A DNA stretch of 64,000 nt from G965216255 sp965216255 (GTDB taxonomy: Bacteria > Bacteroidota > Rhodothermia > Rhodothermales > Bin80): positions 4,898,001-4,962,000 of the forward strand of contig OZ244148.1 of NCBI GenBank assembly GCA_965216255.1, read 5' to 3'. Under the pieces are notes generated by a model. It saw nothing but the letters and a program-made list of their open reading frames with translations. It was not told the origin of the DNA and did not search any database. Each line of letters starts with the position of its first letter. Position 1 is the first letter of the stretch. Positions 17,331 through 26,843 of the stretch are shown here, in pieces. The translations under genes and the position numbers were made by a program.

Positions 17331-18329
17331 ATGGGCGTGGATTACAGCGATAGGCAGTGTGCCGATTTTGTAGTGCGGTTGGGTGGCGATGTGACGGAAG
17401 CCCTGGGCCGGCTCGTGGCGCATTCGGATCCGGAGGTGCTCTACGATCCCGTGCGCTATGTAATAGCGGGTGAGGGCAAGCATATTAGGCCGGTGCTGCT
17501 GCTGCTGTCGGCGGGCCTCTTCGGCGTGGATACGGCGCATGCCATGCCTGCGGCCCTGGCCGTGGAATTGACGCATGATTTTGCGCTGGTCCACGACGAC
17601 ATCATGGATAATGCGGATAGCCGGCGCGGCCGCGCATCCGTGCATGTAAGGTGGGATGAGGATACCGCTATACTCTGCGGCGATGTTCTTTTGTCCATGT
17701 CCTTCGATCTGGTCGCGCGTACATCTTCACCACACGTGCCCTTGATGGTTCGCACGTTTGCTGCCATGGTGGCGGCCCTCTGCGAAGGGCAAGCTCTGGA
17801 CAAGGCATTCGAAAAACGGAAGCAGGTCACGCCCGCGCAGTATCTGGACATGATTGACCGCAAGACGGGGGCGCTGGTTTCTGCGGCACTCGAGCTGGGT
17901 GGAATGATCGGAGGTGCTTCGAGCGCCCAGCGTGAAGCCCTGTGGTCCATGGGACGGGAAGCGGGCCGCGCGTTTCAGATTCAGGATGATCTGTTGGATT
18001 TGGTAGCGGAGGACCTCCACTGGGGCAAGCCCATCGGCGGCGACCTCATGGAAGGCAAGAAAACCTTCCTGCTTCTTGAGGCGCTCGCCCGGTCGGCGGG
18101 CGGGGATTACGCGTTTTTTTCCCGCATACGCCACGGTGCCGGCCTGCCTCCTGAAGAGATTCCCGAGGCCCGCAGCCGCCTGGAAGGTCTCGGGATCATA
18201 GAGCTTGCACGCGAGCGCGTGCGGCGTCATAGCGCGGCGGCGGCGGCCTATGTGGAGCATCTGCCGCGAGGCGTGGCCGCCTCGGCACTGGCGTGGACCA
18301 TACACGACATGGCCGCACGCGTCCGGTAG
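17331..18329 (+). CDS. Polyprenyl (geranylgeranyl/octaprenyl-type) diphosphate synthase
   Basis: 332 aa from ATG 17331, 13 nt after adk. The first Asp-rich motif is DDIMD (residues 89-93) in FALVHDDIMDNADSRRG; the second is DDLLD (219-223) in FQIQDDLLDL. Upstream GKHIRPVLLLLSAGLFG matches the 'GKr.RP' substrate motif. Enzymes of this family add isopentenyl units to allylic diphosphates for quinone side chains, carriers or carotenoids; chain length depends on residues before the first motif and was not assigned. A longer frame exists upstream but overlaps adk. Confidence 0.9.
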   Translation: MGVDYSDRQCADFVVRLGGDVTEALGRLVAHSDPEVLYDPVRYVIAGEGKHIRPVLLLLSAGLFGVDTAHAMPAALAVELTHDFALVHDDIMDNADSRRGRASVHVRWDEDTAILCGDVLLSMSFDLVARTSSPHVPLMVRTFAAMVAALCEGQALDKAFEKRKQVTPAQYLDMIDRKTGALVSAALELGGMIGGASSAQREALWSMGREAGRAFQIQDDLLDLVAEDLHWGKPIGGDLMEGKKTFLLLEALARSAGGDYAFFSRIRHGAGLPPEEIPEARSRLEGLGIIELARERVRRHSAAAAAYVEHLPRGVAASALAWTIHDMAARVR

Positions 18330-18330
18330 T

Positions 18331-18597
18331 ATGATCACGAAGGAGCTCAAGGTCATCAACAGGGCCGGCATACATACGCGTCCTGCGGCCAAGATCGTGC
18401 GCACGCTTGCCGGATTCGAGTCCGACGTGTGGATACGCAGCGACAACTACGAGATCAACGGCAAGAGCATCATCGGGGTCATGACGCTGGCGGCAGCGCA
18501 AGGGACCACGCTCACGCTTATTTGTGAGGGAACCGACGAGGCCGCGGCTGCCAATGCGCTCGCGGACCTGTTTGCGACTGGATTCGGTGAAACCTGA
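18331..18597 (+). CDS. HPr-family phosphocarrier protein
   Basis: 88 aa, the standard size, from ATG 18331, one nt after the prenyl synthase stop. The phosphorylatable His is His15 in NRAGIHTRPAAKIV; the regulatory Ser46 lies in INGKSIIGVMTLAA. HPr accepts phosphate from Enzyme I, whose gene follows 7 nt later. Retention of Ser46 suggests control by an HPr kinase encoded elsewhere. No sugar-specific EII genes are in the window, so transport or purely regulatory use cannot be told apart. Confidence 0.92.
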   Translation: MITKELKVINRAGIHTRPAAKIVRTLAGFESDVWIRSDNYEINGKSIIGVMTLAAAQGTTLTLICEGTDEAAAANALADLFATGFGET

Positions 18598-18604
18598 CGG
18601 GACA

Positions 18605-20374
18605 ATGAAGAGCCACGCATCTGAAATTGTGCCTGCAGCAGGCACGTTCGTGGGTCTGGGCGTGTCTCCGGGCGTGGCCATAGGTCCGGCATATGTGTAC
18701 GCGCGACCGGAATCCAGCGTCGAGCGCCGGCTGCTTGCCGACGACGAAGTGGAGTCGGAAGCTGCTCATTTTGAATGGACCATCAGCCGCGCGGAGCGTG
18801 ATCTGCACAAGATACTGGCCTTGGCCCGCAAGCGGCTTGGTGAGGACGCGGTCGCAATATTTGACGCACAGCTGCTTATGCTGCGCGACGAAGCCCTGCA
18901 CCGCGAAGTGGTCGATCGCATACGGGGCGAAAGGCTCTGCGCCGCCGCCATTGTGGACTCGGTACTCGCGCGGCACCGTGAGCAGATGCAACACAGTGGC
19001 AGCGTGTACCTCCGGGAAAGGGCACACGACCTTCAGGATGTTCGGGATCGCCTGCTTTTTCATCTGCAGCGCGGCCGGCGCATTTCCGCCATCGAGCCGG
19101 GCACCATCGTTGTTTCCGAGGTTTTGACGGCCGCGGACCTGCTTCTGTTCAGCCGCAGCGGTGTGCTCGGCTGTGCGTTTGATCTCGGAGGAGCCACATC
19201 GCATGTATCCATCATGGCTCGTGCCCTTGGCATACCGGCGGTCGTAAGTGCTCACGGCATTACCGAGGCTGCCGCACCCGGCGTCCGAATCATCGTCGAC
19301 GGCGTGGAAGGCGTGGTGGTGGTAGATCCTGCCCCGAGTACGCTGCAGCGCTATGAGGCACGCCGCAAGGTGTACCGGCAGTCGGTGCAGGCCGACCAGC
19401 AGAATGCCCGCCTTCCTGCAATGACGCGCGATGGTATTGCGATCTGCCTACGGGCCAATGTGGACATTGCGGAGGAGGTCCACAGTCTTGCCGAGCGTGG
19501 TGCTGACGGCATCGGGCTCCTGCGTACGGAGGTCTTTCTGCTGGATGAAGGGATGCCGTCCCTGGACGAGGAGTCCCAATTCAAGGGCTACCAGCGTGTC
19601 GTGCAGGCCGTCAGCCCGGAACCGTCCACTTTTCGGCTCATCGATCTGGGCGGCGACAAAGTTTTCCCTGAAGCACCGCAGGAGTGGAATCCGCTCTTAG
19701 GGTGGCGCGGACTGCGCGTGCTCTTGTCGCGGCCGGATATTCTCATGCCGCAGGTGCGCGCCATCCTGCGCGCGAGTGCCTTTGGCCCGGCGCGGCTATT
19801 GCTGCCCATGGTAACGGGTGTCGCAGAGCTGCGGCAATTCATGGACGTGTTGCGGGATGCGTCGGCGCAGCTGGAAAACGAAGGCATCCCCCATGACCGG
19901 GACCTTCCGGTCGGCATCATGGTGGAAGTGCCCGCCGTAGCCTTGGCGGCGGATGTGCTGGCGCGGCGCGTGGCCTTCTTGTCTCTGGGTACCAATGACC
20001 TGACGCAGTACACGCTGGCCGTCGACCGCGCCAGCGGCCTTGCAAGCACCCTCTACAGCGAAGTTCATCCCGCCGTGCTGCGACTGATCCAGCTTACCGT
20101 GGAGGCCGGTGCCCGGCACGGGAGGTCCGTCAGTCTTTGCGGAGAGTTGGCCGCCTCTGCACGGGCCGCGCCCCTGCTCATAGGCCTCGGGTTACGTGAG
20201 TTGAGTATTACCCCTTCCGTGATTCCTGAAATCAAGCGTGTGATACGGGGCATATCGGCCCATTGCGCGCGCGAGCTTGCTTTGCGCGCGCTGGATGCCG
20301 AAGGGCCGGAGGAAGTGGAAGAGCTACTAGACGAATTTCATGCCCACAAATCAACCGGGAAAGAGATATCATGA
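18605..20374 (+). CDS. ptsI: PTS Enzyme I (phosphoenolpyruvate-protein phosphotransferase)
   Basis: 589 aa from ATG 18605, which gives GLGVSPGVAIGPAYV, the normal beginning; a longer frame overlaps HPr. The phospho-accepting His200 is in GGATSHVSIMARALGIPAVV. The C-terminal TIM-barrel has GADGIGLLRTEVFLLD, DLGGDKVF, GWRGLRVLLSRPD, FLSLGTNDLTQYTLAVDR and the catalytic Cys512 in LCGELAA. It transfers phosphate from PEP to HPr. The start 7 nt after HPr and ATGA overlap with the next gene imply one operon. Confidence 0.93.
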   Translation: MKSHASEIVPAAGTFVGLGVSPGVAIGPAYVYARPESSVERRLLADDEVESEAAHFEWTISRAERDLHKILALARKRLGEDAVAIFDAQLLMLRDEALHREVVDRIRGERLCAAAIVDSVLARHREQMQHSGSVYLRERAHDLQDVRDRLLFHLQRGRRISAIEPGTIVVSEVLTAADLLLFSRSGVLGCAFDLGGATSHVSIMARALGIPAVVSAHGITEAAAPGVRIIVDGVEGVVVVDPAPSTLQRYEARRKVYRQSVQADQQNARLPAMTRDGIAICLRANVDIAEEVHSLAERGADGIGLLRTEVFLLDEGMPSLDEESQFKGYQRVVQAVSPEPSTFRLIDLGGDKVFPEAPQEWNPLLGWRGLRVLLSRPDILMPQVRAILRASAFGPARLLLPMVTGVAELRQFMDVLRDASAQLENEGIPHDRDLPVGIMVEVPAVALAADVLARRVAFLSLGTNDLTQYTLAVDRASGLASTLYSEVHPAVLRLIQLTVEAGARHGRSVSLCGELAASARAAPLLIGLGLRELSITPSVIPEIKRVIRGISAHCARELALRALDAEGPEEVEELLDEFHAHKSTGKEIS

Positions 20375-21405
20375 CCCGCGAGGAAATGCAACGTATAGAT
20401 GCCGACGACATGTATGGGGCGGTGCTGGATTTCCCCATCCAGTTGCGCCGCGGGCGCGAGCGTGCCTGCGGCGCAGGCCTGGGCAGCCTGAGGGCACAGG
20501 GACATACCGGCATCGTGGTGCTGGGCATGGGTGGCTCGGCCATCGGCGGTGACCTTTTAAGGACCCTTGCTACCGGACGGATCCCCGTCACCGTGTTCCG
20601 TGCATACAGCCTTCCCGCCTGGGTGGGCGCAGATACGACGGTCATAGCGTGCAGCTATTCGGGCAACACGGAAGAGACGCTGACGGCCCTGGATCAGGCC
20701 ATCAGCCGCCATGCCGCGGTAGTGTGCATGACAACCGGTGGCGCAATGGCCGATATCGCGGTGGCAAAGGGCCTTCCGATGGTAGCGTTGCCTGCTGGCC
20801 TGCAGCCGCGGGCTGCGCTTGGCTATTCACTGACCGCGATTCTTGCCGTGGGCGAGCACCTGGGGGCCGTAGAGATGGCAGACGGCGCATGGGAAGAAGC
20901 CATTGATGTGGCCTCCGAGCAGGCGGCCCAATATGCGGCAGACGGCAGTGAAGCGTGGCAGATGGCGCGGACGCTTCAGGGGCTCTTTCCTGTAATCTAT
21001 AGCAGTCAGCGCCTCGAGGCAGCAAACCTGCGCTGGCGCAATCAGCTACATGAGAACGGCAAGACGTTTGCGGTGGGCAACCTGCTTCCAGAGATGAACC
21101 ACAACGAGATCATGGGTTGGGACCGCGGGCAGGCCGAGCTTCAGAAGCTCGGCGTCATCGTGCTGCGAGACCGGGATGATCACCCCCGCACGCGGCGCCG
21201 CATGGACGTAACGCGGGAGTTGCTCCAGCCCCTGGCGGGTGCATGGATAGAGATGCACAGCAGGGGAGAGCGTCCTTTGGCGCGGCTGCTGTCGCTCTTG
21301 TATCCCAGCGACTGGGTGAGTCTGTACCTAGCCCTGCTTCACCGCGTGGATCCCTCGCCCGTCGGCCTAATCAGCACGCTGAAGGCGGCGCTGGCGGATG
21401 CGTAG
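20371..21405 (+). CDS. Bifunctional phosphoglucose/phosphomannose isomerase (SIS family)
   Basis: 344 aa from ATG 20371, overlapping the Enzyme I stop. The SIS domain shows VLGMGGSAIGGDLLR near residue 50 and IACSYSGNTEETLTALDQA near 95, then a second SIS fold with NQLHENGKTFAV and LPEMNHNEIMGW. This matches the archaeal/bacterial PGI/PMI group, which interconverts glucose-6-P, mannose-6-P and fructose-6-P. Co-location with HPr and Enzyme I links it to sugar-phosphate entry into glycolysis. Confidence 0.85.
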   Translation: MTREEMQRIDADDMYGAVLDFPIQLRRGRERACGAGLGSLRAQGHTGIVVLGMGGSAIGGDLLRTLATGRIPVTVFRAYSLPAWVGADTTVIACSYSGNTEETLTALDQAISRHAAVVCMTTGGAMADIAVAKGLPMVALPAGLQPRAALGYSLTAILAVGEHLGAVEMADGAWEEAIDVASEQAAQYAADGSEAWQMARTLQGLFPVIYSSQRLEAANLRWRNQLHENGKTFAVGNLLPEMNHNEIMGWDRGQAELQKLGVIVLRDRDDHPRTRRRMDVTRELLQPLAGAWIEMHSRGERPLARLLSLLYPSDWVSLYLALLHRVDPSPVGLISTLKAALADA

Positions 21406-21467
21406 CGTGCAAATGGTGCGCCACGCGCCTGCGTAGGGGGAACGGGGCTTTCCTGCCCGGCGTTGCC

Positions 21468-24437
21468 ATGCGGAGTATGACCGGACGGTCCATGGTTCTG
21501 CGCGTTCTGCTTATCGTTCTATTCATCAGTGCGGGATTTGAATGGTCCTCCAGCGCACAGTACAATTTTCATTTCGGGCGCAATAAGATCCAGTACAAGG
21601 ATTTTGACTGGCGCGTGCTGGAGACGCAGCATTTCGACATCTATTTTTATCCGGAAATGAGCGAGCTGGCCGAGCATGGTGCGGCGTTCGCGGAAGAGGC
21701 ATACAAGGAGCTGCAGAACCGCTTCCATTTTTCCTTCAATCATCGCACCCCCATTGTATTCTATGCGTCCCAGCTGCATTTCAAGCAGACGAACATCACA
21801 AGCGGATTCATTCCCGACGGCGTCGGAGGCTTTTTTGAATTCCTGAAGGGACGCGTGGTCATTCCCGCCAACGGCGACCTGCATCGCTTTCGGCGCGTGG
21901 TGCGCCACGAAATGGTGCACGTCTTCACGCTTAACAAGCTGATGCGGGTCTATCGCGACCACCGTATCGTGGCCGACCGTCTGCTGCCCCTCTGGTTCAC
22001 CGAAGGCCTCGCGGAATACTGGTCGGGAGAGCCCGACTACCAGCATGAAATGGTGATGCGCGACGCCATTTTTGCCAACTATCTTGTGCCGCTGGAGAAT
22101 ATTTACCGTGTCAATGGCACGTTTCTGATGTACAAGGAGGGGGAGGCGCTGTGCCGGTTCATCGCGCGGACGTATGGTGAAGAGAAGCTGCTGGACCTTG
22201 TGGAGCATGCATGGGTGGACCGGGATTTTCGCAAGGTGATGGAATTCACGCTGCGGGAGGATTACAAGACCATTAGCAGCCGGTGGCAGCGCCATCTGCG
22301 CCAGAGTTATTATCCCAAGCTTGATGATGCTGAGATCCCCACCGTGCTCGCAGGTGGCCTAGCCGTACGGGGTTTCAGTTCGAAGCCGGCCTTTTATCAA
22401 TCGCGCGACGGGCGCCGTCATGTCTACTACGTGGGTAACAGGGATGGCTATACCAACGTATTCAGCGTGGAGTTGGACTCGCTATACCGTCCGCAGCAGA
22501 AGTCCCGCATTCTCGTCCGGGGCGAGCGGGATGATCAATTCGAGGCCTTTCACCTCTTCGAGAGCCGTATCAGCGTCTCGGGCGACGGGTGGCTGGCATT
22601 CGTGACAAAAAGCGGCAAGAACGATGTGATACACACGTATGACCTGGAGAAGGGTGAACTGGGGCCAACCTATGGATTCGACGACCAGATAGCTGTGTAT
22701 TCTCCGACGTGGAGCCCGGACGGAAGCCGCCTGGCCTTCTCTTCGATCGGCCAGAGCGGATTCATTGATCTCTATGTTTATGACACCAAGCAGGACGCGC
22801 TGCAGCGGCTTACGAACGATGCATACGACGAGCGCGACCCGACGTGGAGCCCAGATGGCCGGGCCATAGCCTTTTCGAGTGACCGCACGTCGGTAGGCCG
22901 GGATGGTGCCTACAATCTGTTCACGTATGACCTGGAAACCGGAGCCATAGACTACGTTACCTTCGGCCGCCATCGCGACTTTTCGCCGCGATGGAGCCCG
23001 GACGGTAAGCAGCTTGTATTTACCAGCGCGCGGCGTGATTCCACGGGGCGCTTCGGCGGTCAGGACATCTTCGTGGTGGACGCAAGTGCGCCGCCGCCCC
23101 AGGTCGCGCGCGATAGCATAGGCACGTCCGGCACGCGCGTACGTTCGGCGGCAGCGACCGAGCGCCGGCTAACAGAGTGGACTACGGCCGTCTTCGATCC
23201 GGTATGGACCACGGACGACAAGATGGTCTTTACCTCGTTCGAGAACTACCGTTTCACCATCCGGGCCCTGGGCGGAGTTGATTCGCTGATTTCCAGCCCC
23301 CGGCATTGGCAGCCCGTACGGCCCGTTGCGGGCAGCGCCTGGGCCTTCGACAAAATTGAGAATCAGGCGCGAAAGCGGCCCTATCCGTACAAGAAGCGCT
23401 TCGGCCTGGATATTGCGCAGGGCCAGGTCTCGAATAATGCCGTGTGGGGCACAAGCGGGGGGGCCGTGCTTTCCGTGTCCGACCTTCTGGGCAACGACCG
23501 GCTGTACTTCCTGATGTACAATACGTCGCACTACGGCGGCAGTGACAGCTTCCTCCGAAGTCTGAACGTGAACATTTCGCGCGTGCAGTTGCATCGGCGG
23601 GCCAATACAGGGTACGGGGTGTACCGATACGGTGGGCTTAGGTACGACATCACTGATCCAGACGCGTCCGTGGAGTTTCCCCGATTCTGGGAACAGATAT
23701 ATGGCGGCTTTGGCGTCGTCAGCTATCCGATCTCCATGTTTCGCCGGATTGAATTGGGTACGTCCCTGAGCTGGGATCGCAAGCAGATCCCGGAGCGCAG
23801 GATCGATCGGGTGGCGTATTTGCTATCCAATTCCGTATCTCTGGTGCACGATAATGCACTCTACGGGTTCAATGGCCCGGTGGACGGATGGCGCGGTGAA
23901 CTCAGCGCGGCTTACACGACGGACATCAGGTATTCCAATGTCAATTACGTCAGTGCGCTAGGCGACGTGCGCCACTACCTTAGGCTGAGGCGGCATCTGA
24001 CGTTTGCCTCCCGCGCCATGGCTCGCGTCAATCACGGACGGGAGGCCCGCCTGTGGTTCATGGGCGGCAGCTGGGATCTACGGGGTTTCCCCATGTTTGA
24101 CGTGCGGGGCAAGAAGATGTGGTTTACTTCCCACGAACTGCGCTTCCCTATCGTGGAGCGGCCGGCCCTTCACGTGCCGGTGCTGGCCGTCCTCGGCATA
24201 GTCAACCTTCGGGGTGCCCTGTTCTTCGATGCGGCGCACGCCTGGAACGGAGCGTACCGGCAGCGTATTCCCCAGATTTTTGCAGGTGAGACGCTGGGAA
24301 GTACCGGCATCGGCCTTCGACTGAACCTCTTTGGCGGATTTGTCCTGCGGTATGATTTTGGGTATCGATTCCGGGAAGGCTTTTCGCGTCGTGACCCGGG
24401 AGTTTTCCGCCAGTTCTTTTTTGGGTTCGACTTTTGA
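21468..24437 (+). CDS. HExxH metallopeptidase-like / PD40 propeller / outer-membrane barrel protein
   Basis: 989 aa from ATG 21468 with signal peptide (MVLRVLLIVLFISAGF). Residues about 30-280 form a peptidase-like region with RRVVRHEMVHVFTLN (HEMVH zinc motif) and WFTEGLAEYWSGE (downstream Glu). The centre (about 300-560) holds TolB/PD40 beta-propeller blades, each with a W-S-P-D-G motif such as TWSPDGSRLAFSS and RWSPDGKQLVFTS. The last 350 residues are aromatic beta-strands ending in FFFGFDF, the outer-membrane-barrel C-terminal signature with terminal Phe. It resembles predicted peptidase/translocon-like surface proteins of Bacteroidota. Substrate unknown. The start is 62 nt after the isomerase. 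Confidence 0.75.
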   Translation: MRSMTGRSMVLRVLLIVLFISAGFEWSSSAQYNFHFGRNKIQYKDFDWRVLETQHFDIYFYPEMSELAEHGAAFAEEAYKELQNRFHFSFNHRTPIVFYASQLHFKQTNITSGFIPDGVGGFFEFLKGRVVIPANGDLHRFRRVVRHEMVHVFTLNKLMRVYRDHRIVADRLLPLWFTEGLAEYWSGEPDYQHEMVMRDAIFANYLVPLENIYRVNGTFLMYKEGEALCRFIARTYGEEKLLDLVEHAWVDRDFRKVMEFTLREDYKTISSRWQRHLRQSYYPKLDDAEIPTVLAGGLAVRGFSSKPAFYQSRDGRRHVYYVGNRDGYTNVFSVELDSLYRPQQKSRILVRGERDDQFEAFHLFESRISVSGDGWLAFVTKSGKNDVIHTYDLEKGELGPTYGFDDQIAVYSPTWSPDGSRLAFSSIGQSGFIDLYVYDTKQDALQRLTNDAYDERDPTWSPDGRAIAFSSDRTSVGRDGAYNLFTYDLETGAIDYVTFGRHRDFSPRWSPDGKQLVFTSARRDSTGRFGGQDIFVVDASAPPPQVARDSIGTSGTRVRSAAATERRLTEWTTAVFDPVWTTDDKMVFTSFENYRFTIRALGGVDSLISSPRHWQPVRPVAGSAWAFDKIENQARKRPYPYKKRFGLDIAQGQVSNNAVWGTSGGAVLSVSDLLGNDRLYFLMYNTSHYGGSDSFLRSLNVNISRVQLHRRANTGYGVYRYGGLRYDITDPDASVEFPRFWEQIYGGFGVVSYPISMFRRIELGTSLSWDRKQIPERRIDRVAYLLSNSVSLVHDNALYGFNGPVDGWRGELSAAYTTDIRYSNVNYVSALGDVRHYLRLRRHLTFASRAMARVNHGREARLWFMGGSWDLRGFPMFDVRGKKMWFTSHELRFPIVERPALHVPVLAVLGIVNLRGALFFDAAHAWNGAYRQRIPQIFAGETLGSTGIGLRLNLFGGFVLRYDFGYRFREGFSRRDPGVFRQFFFGFDF

Positions 24438-25543
24438 AGCTGGCAATCGACAAGATTCTGGGCAGTGCACTCGGGCTGCTTCTCTTGGCAGGCGGGTGTA
24501 ACACGCTCAAGGTGGATCACTGGGAGGCCGAGAGAGAGCGTGGCGAAGCGCTGGTACCGCCGCTTGAACTGGCCTGGACATATAATGCCGGAGCCGGGTT
24601 CGGGCCGGGTGCACCGCATCTGATGGGCGACGTGGTCCTGGTAGGCACACGTAGGGGCGAGGCGCATGCCATCGGCCTAGAGAGCGGAAAGCGGCTGGGG
24701 CTCAAGCGTTTCGGTGATGTGATTGAATCCACGCCACTGTTCATCGGAGGTGACATGGTCGTGCCCGTGGCATGGGGACGGCGTGCCCTCGTCAGCTATG
24801 ACCTTCAGCAGGGCAGGACAAACTGGGCACGCAGGGGAGCCTTGGTTGCAGCCGGCCTGCTCGCCCTGGAAGACGGCTTTGTAGCCGTCGACGGCGACGG
24901 CGTCGTGCGCCGTTATTCCGCGCAGGGGGAGGTACGCTGGGAGCGACGCCCGGGCGGCCTTATCCGGAGCCGGCCTGTTCTTGTGGATGGCCGCGTCATT
25001 GTGGCAGATGAACAGGGGCTGGTTACGGCGTTGGACACTGAAAGCGGCTCCAGGCTTTGGGAGCGCAGCCATGTCGGGCCTGTGTACGCGTCCATGGCGG
25101 TATTCGGGAGCCGCCTGGTAATTCCTACCACGAGGGGGAAGGTTGTATTCCTCGAAGCCTCGACCGGAGGCGAGCAGAACGTGTACCATACTCCGGATTC
25201 CACCGTACGATACAGCGAGCCGGCCGTGGATGGGGCCATGATGGCAGTTGGCGGATCGGATGGTTCACTCATCGCCTTTTCGCAGATGCAGCAAGAGCCG
25301 GTATGGAAGTTCAGTGGCCCCGACGCGTTTGCCAGCGCGCCCGTGGTGGCGGAGACGCATGTGTTTGCCGCCAGCATGGGCCGGATGCTATATGCACTCG
25401 ATCGTGCGTCCGGGAAGCTGGAATGGGAAACGGAGCTTCGAGGCCGCGTAAAATCTGCCTTGGTGGCCCGCAATGGCCACTTGGTCGTGCTTGCTGAACC
25501 GAGATATGTTCAGTTATTCAAATCCGGTAATGCTGCTCCGTAG
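24434..25543 (+). CDS. BamB-like PQQ-type beta-propeller lipoprotein
   Basis: 369 aa from a TTG start overlapping the previous stop. The lipoprotein signal is LGLLLLAGGC with Cys as +1. The mature part is a repeated propeller: VVLVGTRRGEAHAIGLESGK, VTALDTESGSRLWERS and LYALDRASGKLEWETEL are typical PQQ-binding-like blades ('l.AlD..tG...W'). BamB is the outer-membrane assembly lipoprotein of this shape. Its position directly after an outer-membrane-barrel gene fits such a role, but propeller lipoproteins also serve elsewhere. Confidence 0.72.
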   Translation: MKLAIDKILGSALGLLLLAGGCNTLKVDHWEAERERGEALVPPLELAWTYNAGAGFGPGAPHLMGDVVLVGTRRGEAHAIGLESGKRLGLKRFGDVIESTPLFIGGDMVVPVAWGRRALVSYDLQQGRTNWARRGALVAAGLLALEDGFVAVDGDGVVRRYSAQGEVRWERRPGGLIRSRPVLVDGRVIVADEQGLVTALDTESGSRLWERSHVGPVYASMAVFGSRLVIPTTRGKVVFLEASTGGEQNVYHTPDSTVRYSEPAVDGAMMAVGGSDGSLIAFSQMQQEPVWKFSGPDAFASAPVVAETHVFAASMGRMLYALDRASGKLEWETELRGRVKSALVARNGHLVVLAEPRYVQLFKSGNAAP

Positions 25544-26282
25544 CCTATTCATCGCGCTCGCGGGTACGATCCCGTGCATGGGGCAGGACTATGCCTTGGT
25601 GCGCCTCGACACCAACTATCCGGCGGCGATGGTCTATGCCGATAGCGTTGCGCTGGGGCCTGCGCACCGAAAGATGTTCCTCGTGGACCCGGATGCACGT
25701 GTACTGCGCCTGAAGGCGGTCGGCGCCTACCGGTGGTCCATTGCCCCCGTGGAAGCTTCGCTGGGGGTAGGGCCCGGGGATACGGTGGCCGTCAGACTGG
25801 ATTTTCCTTCGTATCACCGCGTAGAGACCGCCCCCTTCGGTGCCTCAGCATACTGGGTCGGCGACGGTGGAAGGGTGCTCATGGGTACGACGCCCCTGGT
25901 CTTCTCGGCTTTCGGGAAAGGTAGTATAACTGTGGAGATGCCAGGCTATGAGCTGCGGGAAGTTGCGGCCCGGCAGCGTATCTGGAACAAGTACCGGCTG
26001 GATCTTTATGCTGACGACGTTACGCGCGCTGATAGCCAGGGCATCTCTGCAAGATACCGGCGGCGGAGATGGATAGATTATTCGGCGGCATTGCTGGCCG
26101 TAGCTGCCGGCGCCGCTAGCGTACACCACAAGTTCAAGGCCGATAGGCTGGACCGCACATACGAGAAGGGTTTTGATCCGGCACTCGTGCCTCGCATTCG
26201 AATGTTGGATAACCGCGCGGCGCTTTCGCTCGGCGTTATGCAGGTTGCGTTGGGGACGTTGGCGCTGCGCTTCATCCTGTAA
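25530..26282 (+). CDS. Exported protein of unknown function, PEGA-like region
   Basis: 250 aa from ATG 25530, inside the 3' end of the propeller gene by 14 nt; this start yields a signal peptide (MLLRSLFIALAGTIPCMGQ). Residues about 20-140 are beta-rich with a PEGA-like pattern: AMVYADSVALGPAHRK (ligand loop) and GTTPLVFSAFGKGSITVEMPGY ('G.TP......G...v....GY'). The C-terminal third has two hydrophobic stretches (DYSAALLAVAAGAASV and AALSLGVMQVALGTLALRF). Probably envelope-associated. No specific function recognised. Confidence 0.55.
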   Translation: MLLRSLFIALAGTIPCMGQDYALVRLDTNYPAAMVYADSVALGPAHRKMFLVDPDARVLRLKAVGAYRWSIAPVEASLGVGPGDTVAVRLDFPSYHRVETAPFGASAYWVGDGGRVLMGTTPLVFSAFGKGSITVEMPGYELREVAARQRIWNKYRLDLYADDVTRADSQGISARYRRRRWIDYSAALLAVAAGAASVHHKFKADRLDRTYEKGFDPALVPRIRMLDNRAALSLGVMQVALGTLALRFIL

Positions 26283-26294
26283 CAGAGCCAAGGC

Positions 26295-26831
26295 ATGAAT
26301 ACGCTGGACATATTCATTGTTGTCTGCCTGGGCGTAGGCATCATGCTGGGCCTGCGATCCGGGCTCATCGGGCAGGTCATCGGCATTGCGGGTGTGGTTG
26401 CCGGCATTGCTGTGGGGGTAGCATTCATGGAGATGCTTGGCAGCATGGTTGCCCAAAGCCTGGGGATCTCTGAGTCCATCGCCCCCATCGTGGGATTCAC
26501 GCTTGCCTTTGTTGCCGTACAGATTGCCGTGGGTGTCATTGCGCGCATTTTGCAAGGCGCCGTGGGTGTACTGCATCTCTCCTCCATCAACAGGCTTCTT
26601 GGAGGCGCAATCGGTGCGGCAAAGGCTGGCATCGTGCTTAGCCTTCTTTTCTTGGTGCTAGGCCAAGCCAGTATGCCGGCCATGCAGTCCCGTAGGGAAT
26701 CTCGCCTGTATGAGCCGGTTTCCAGCGTAGTGCCGCTGGCTTGGGAGTATGCCAGAAAGCTCTTTCCAGAGCTGGTAGATCTATCGGAAGAGTTTGGAAC
26801 ACGTGCACTCGACCAGATCCGTAAGCCTTAA
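26295..26831 (+). CDS. CvpA family membrane protein
   Basis: 178 aa with four hydrophobic segments. The N-terminal LDIFIVVCLGVGIMLGLRSG, then LIGQVIGIAGVVAGIAVGVA, is the standard CvpA start ('D......l....G...Gl...'), and later SINRLLGGAIGAAKAGIVLS matches the conserved 'd..lG...G...g.' motif. CvpA proteins are linked to colicin V production and membrane stress tolerance, with no defined activity. It lies 12 nt after the preceding gene and 12 nt before sbcC. Confidence 0.85.
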   Translation: MNTLDIFIVVCLGVGIMLGLRSGLIGQVIGIAGVVAGIAVGVAFMEMLGSMVAQSLGISESIAPIVGFTLAFVAVQIAVGVIARILQGAVGVLHLSSINRLLGGAIGAAKAGIVLSLLFLVLGQASMPAMQSRRESRLYEPVSSVVPLAWEYARKLFPELVDLSEEFGTRALDQIRKP

Positions 26832-26843
26832 CCGGAGGCAGAA

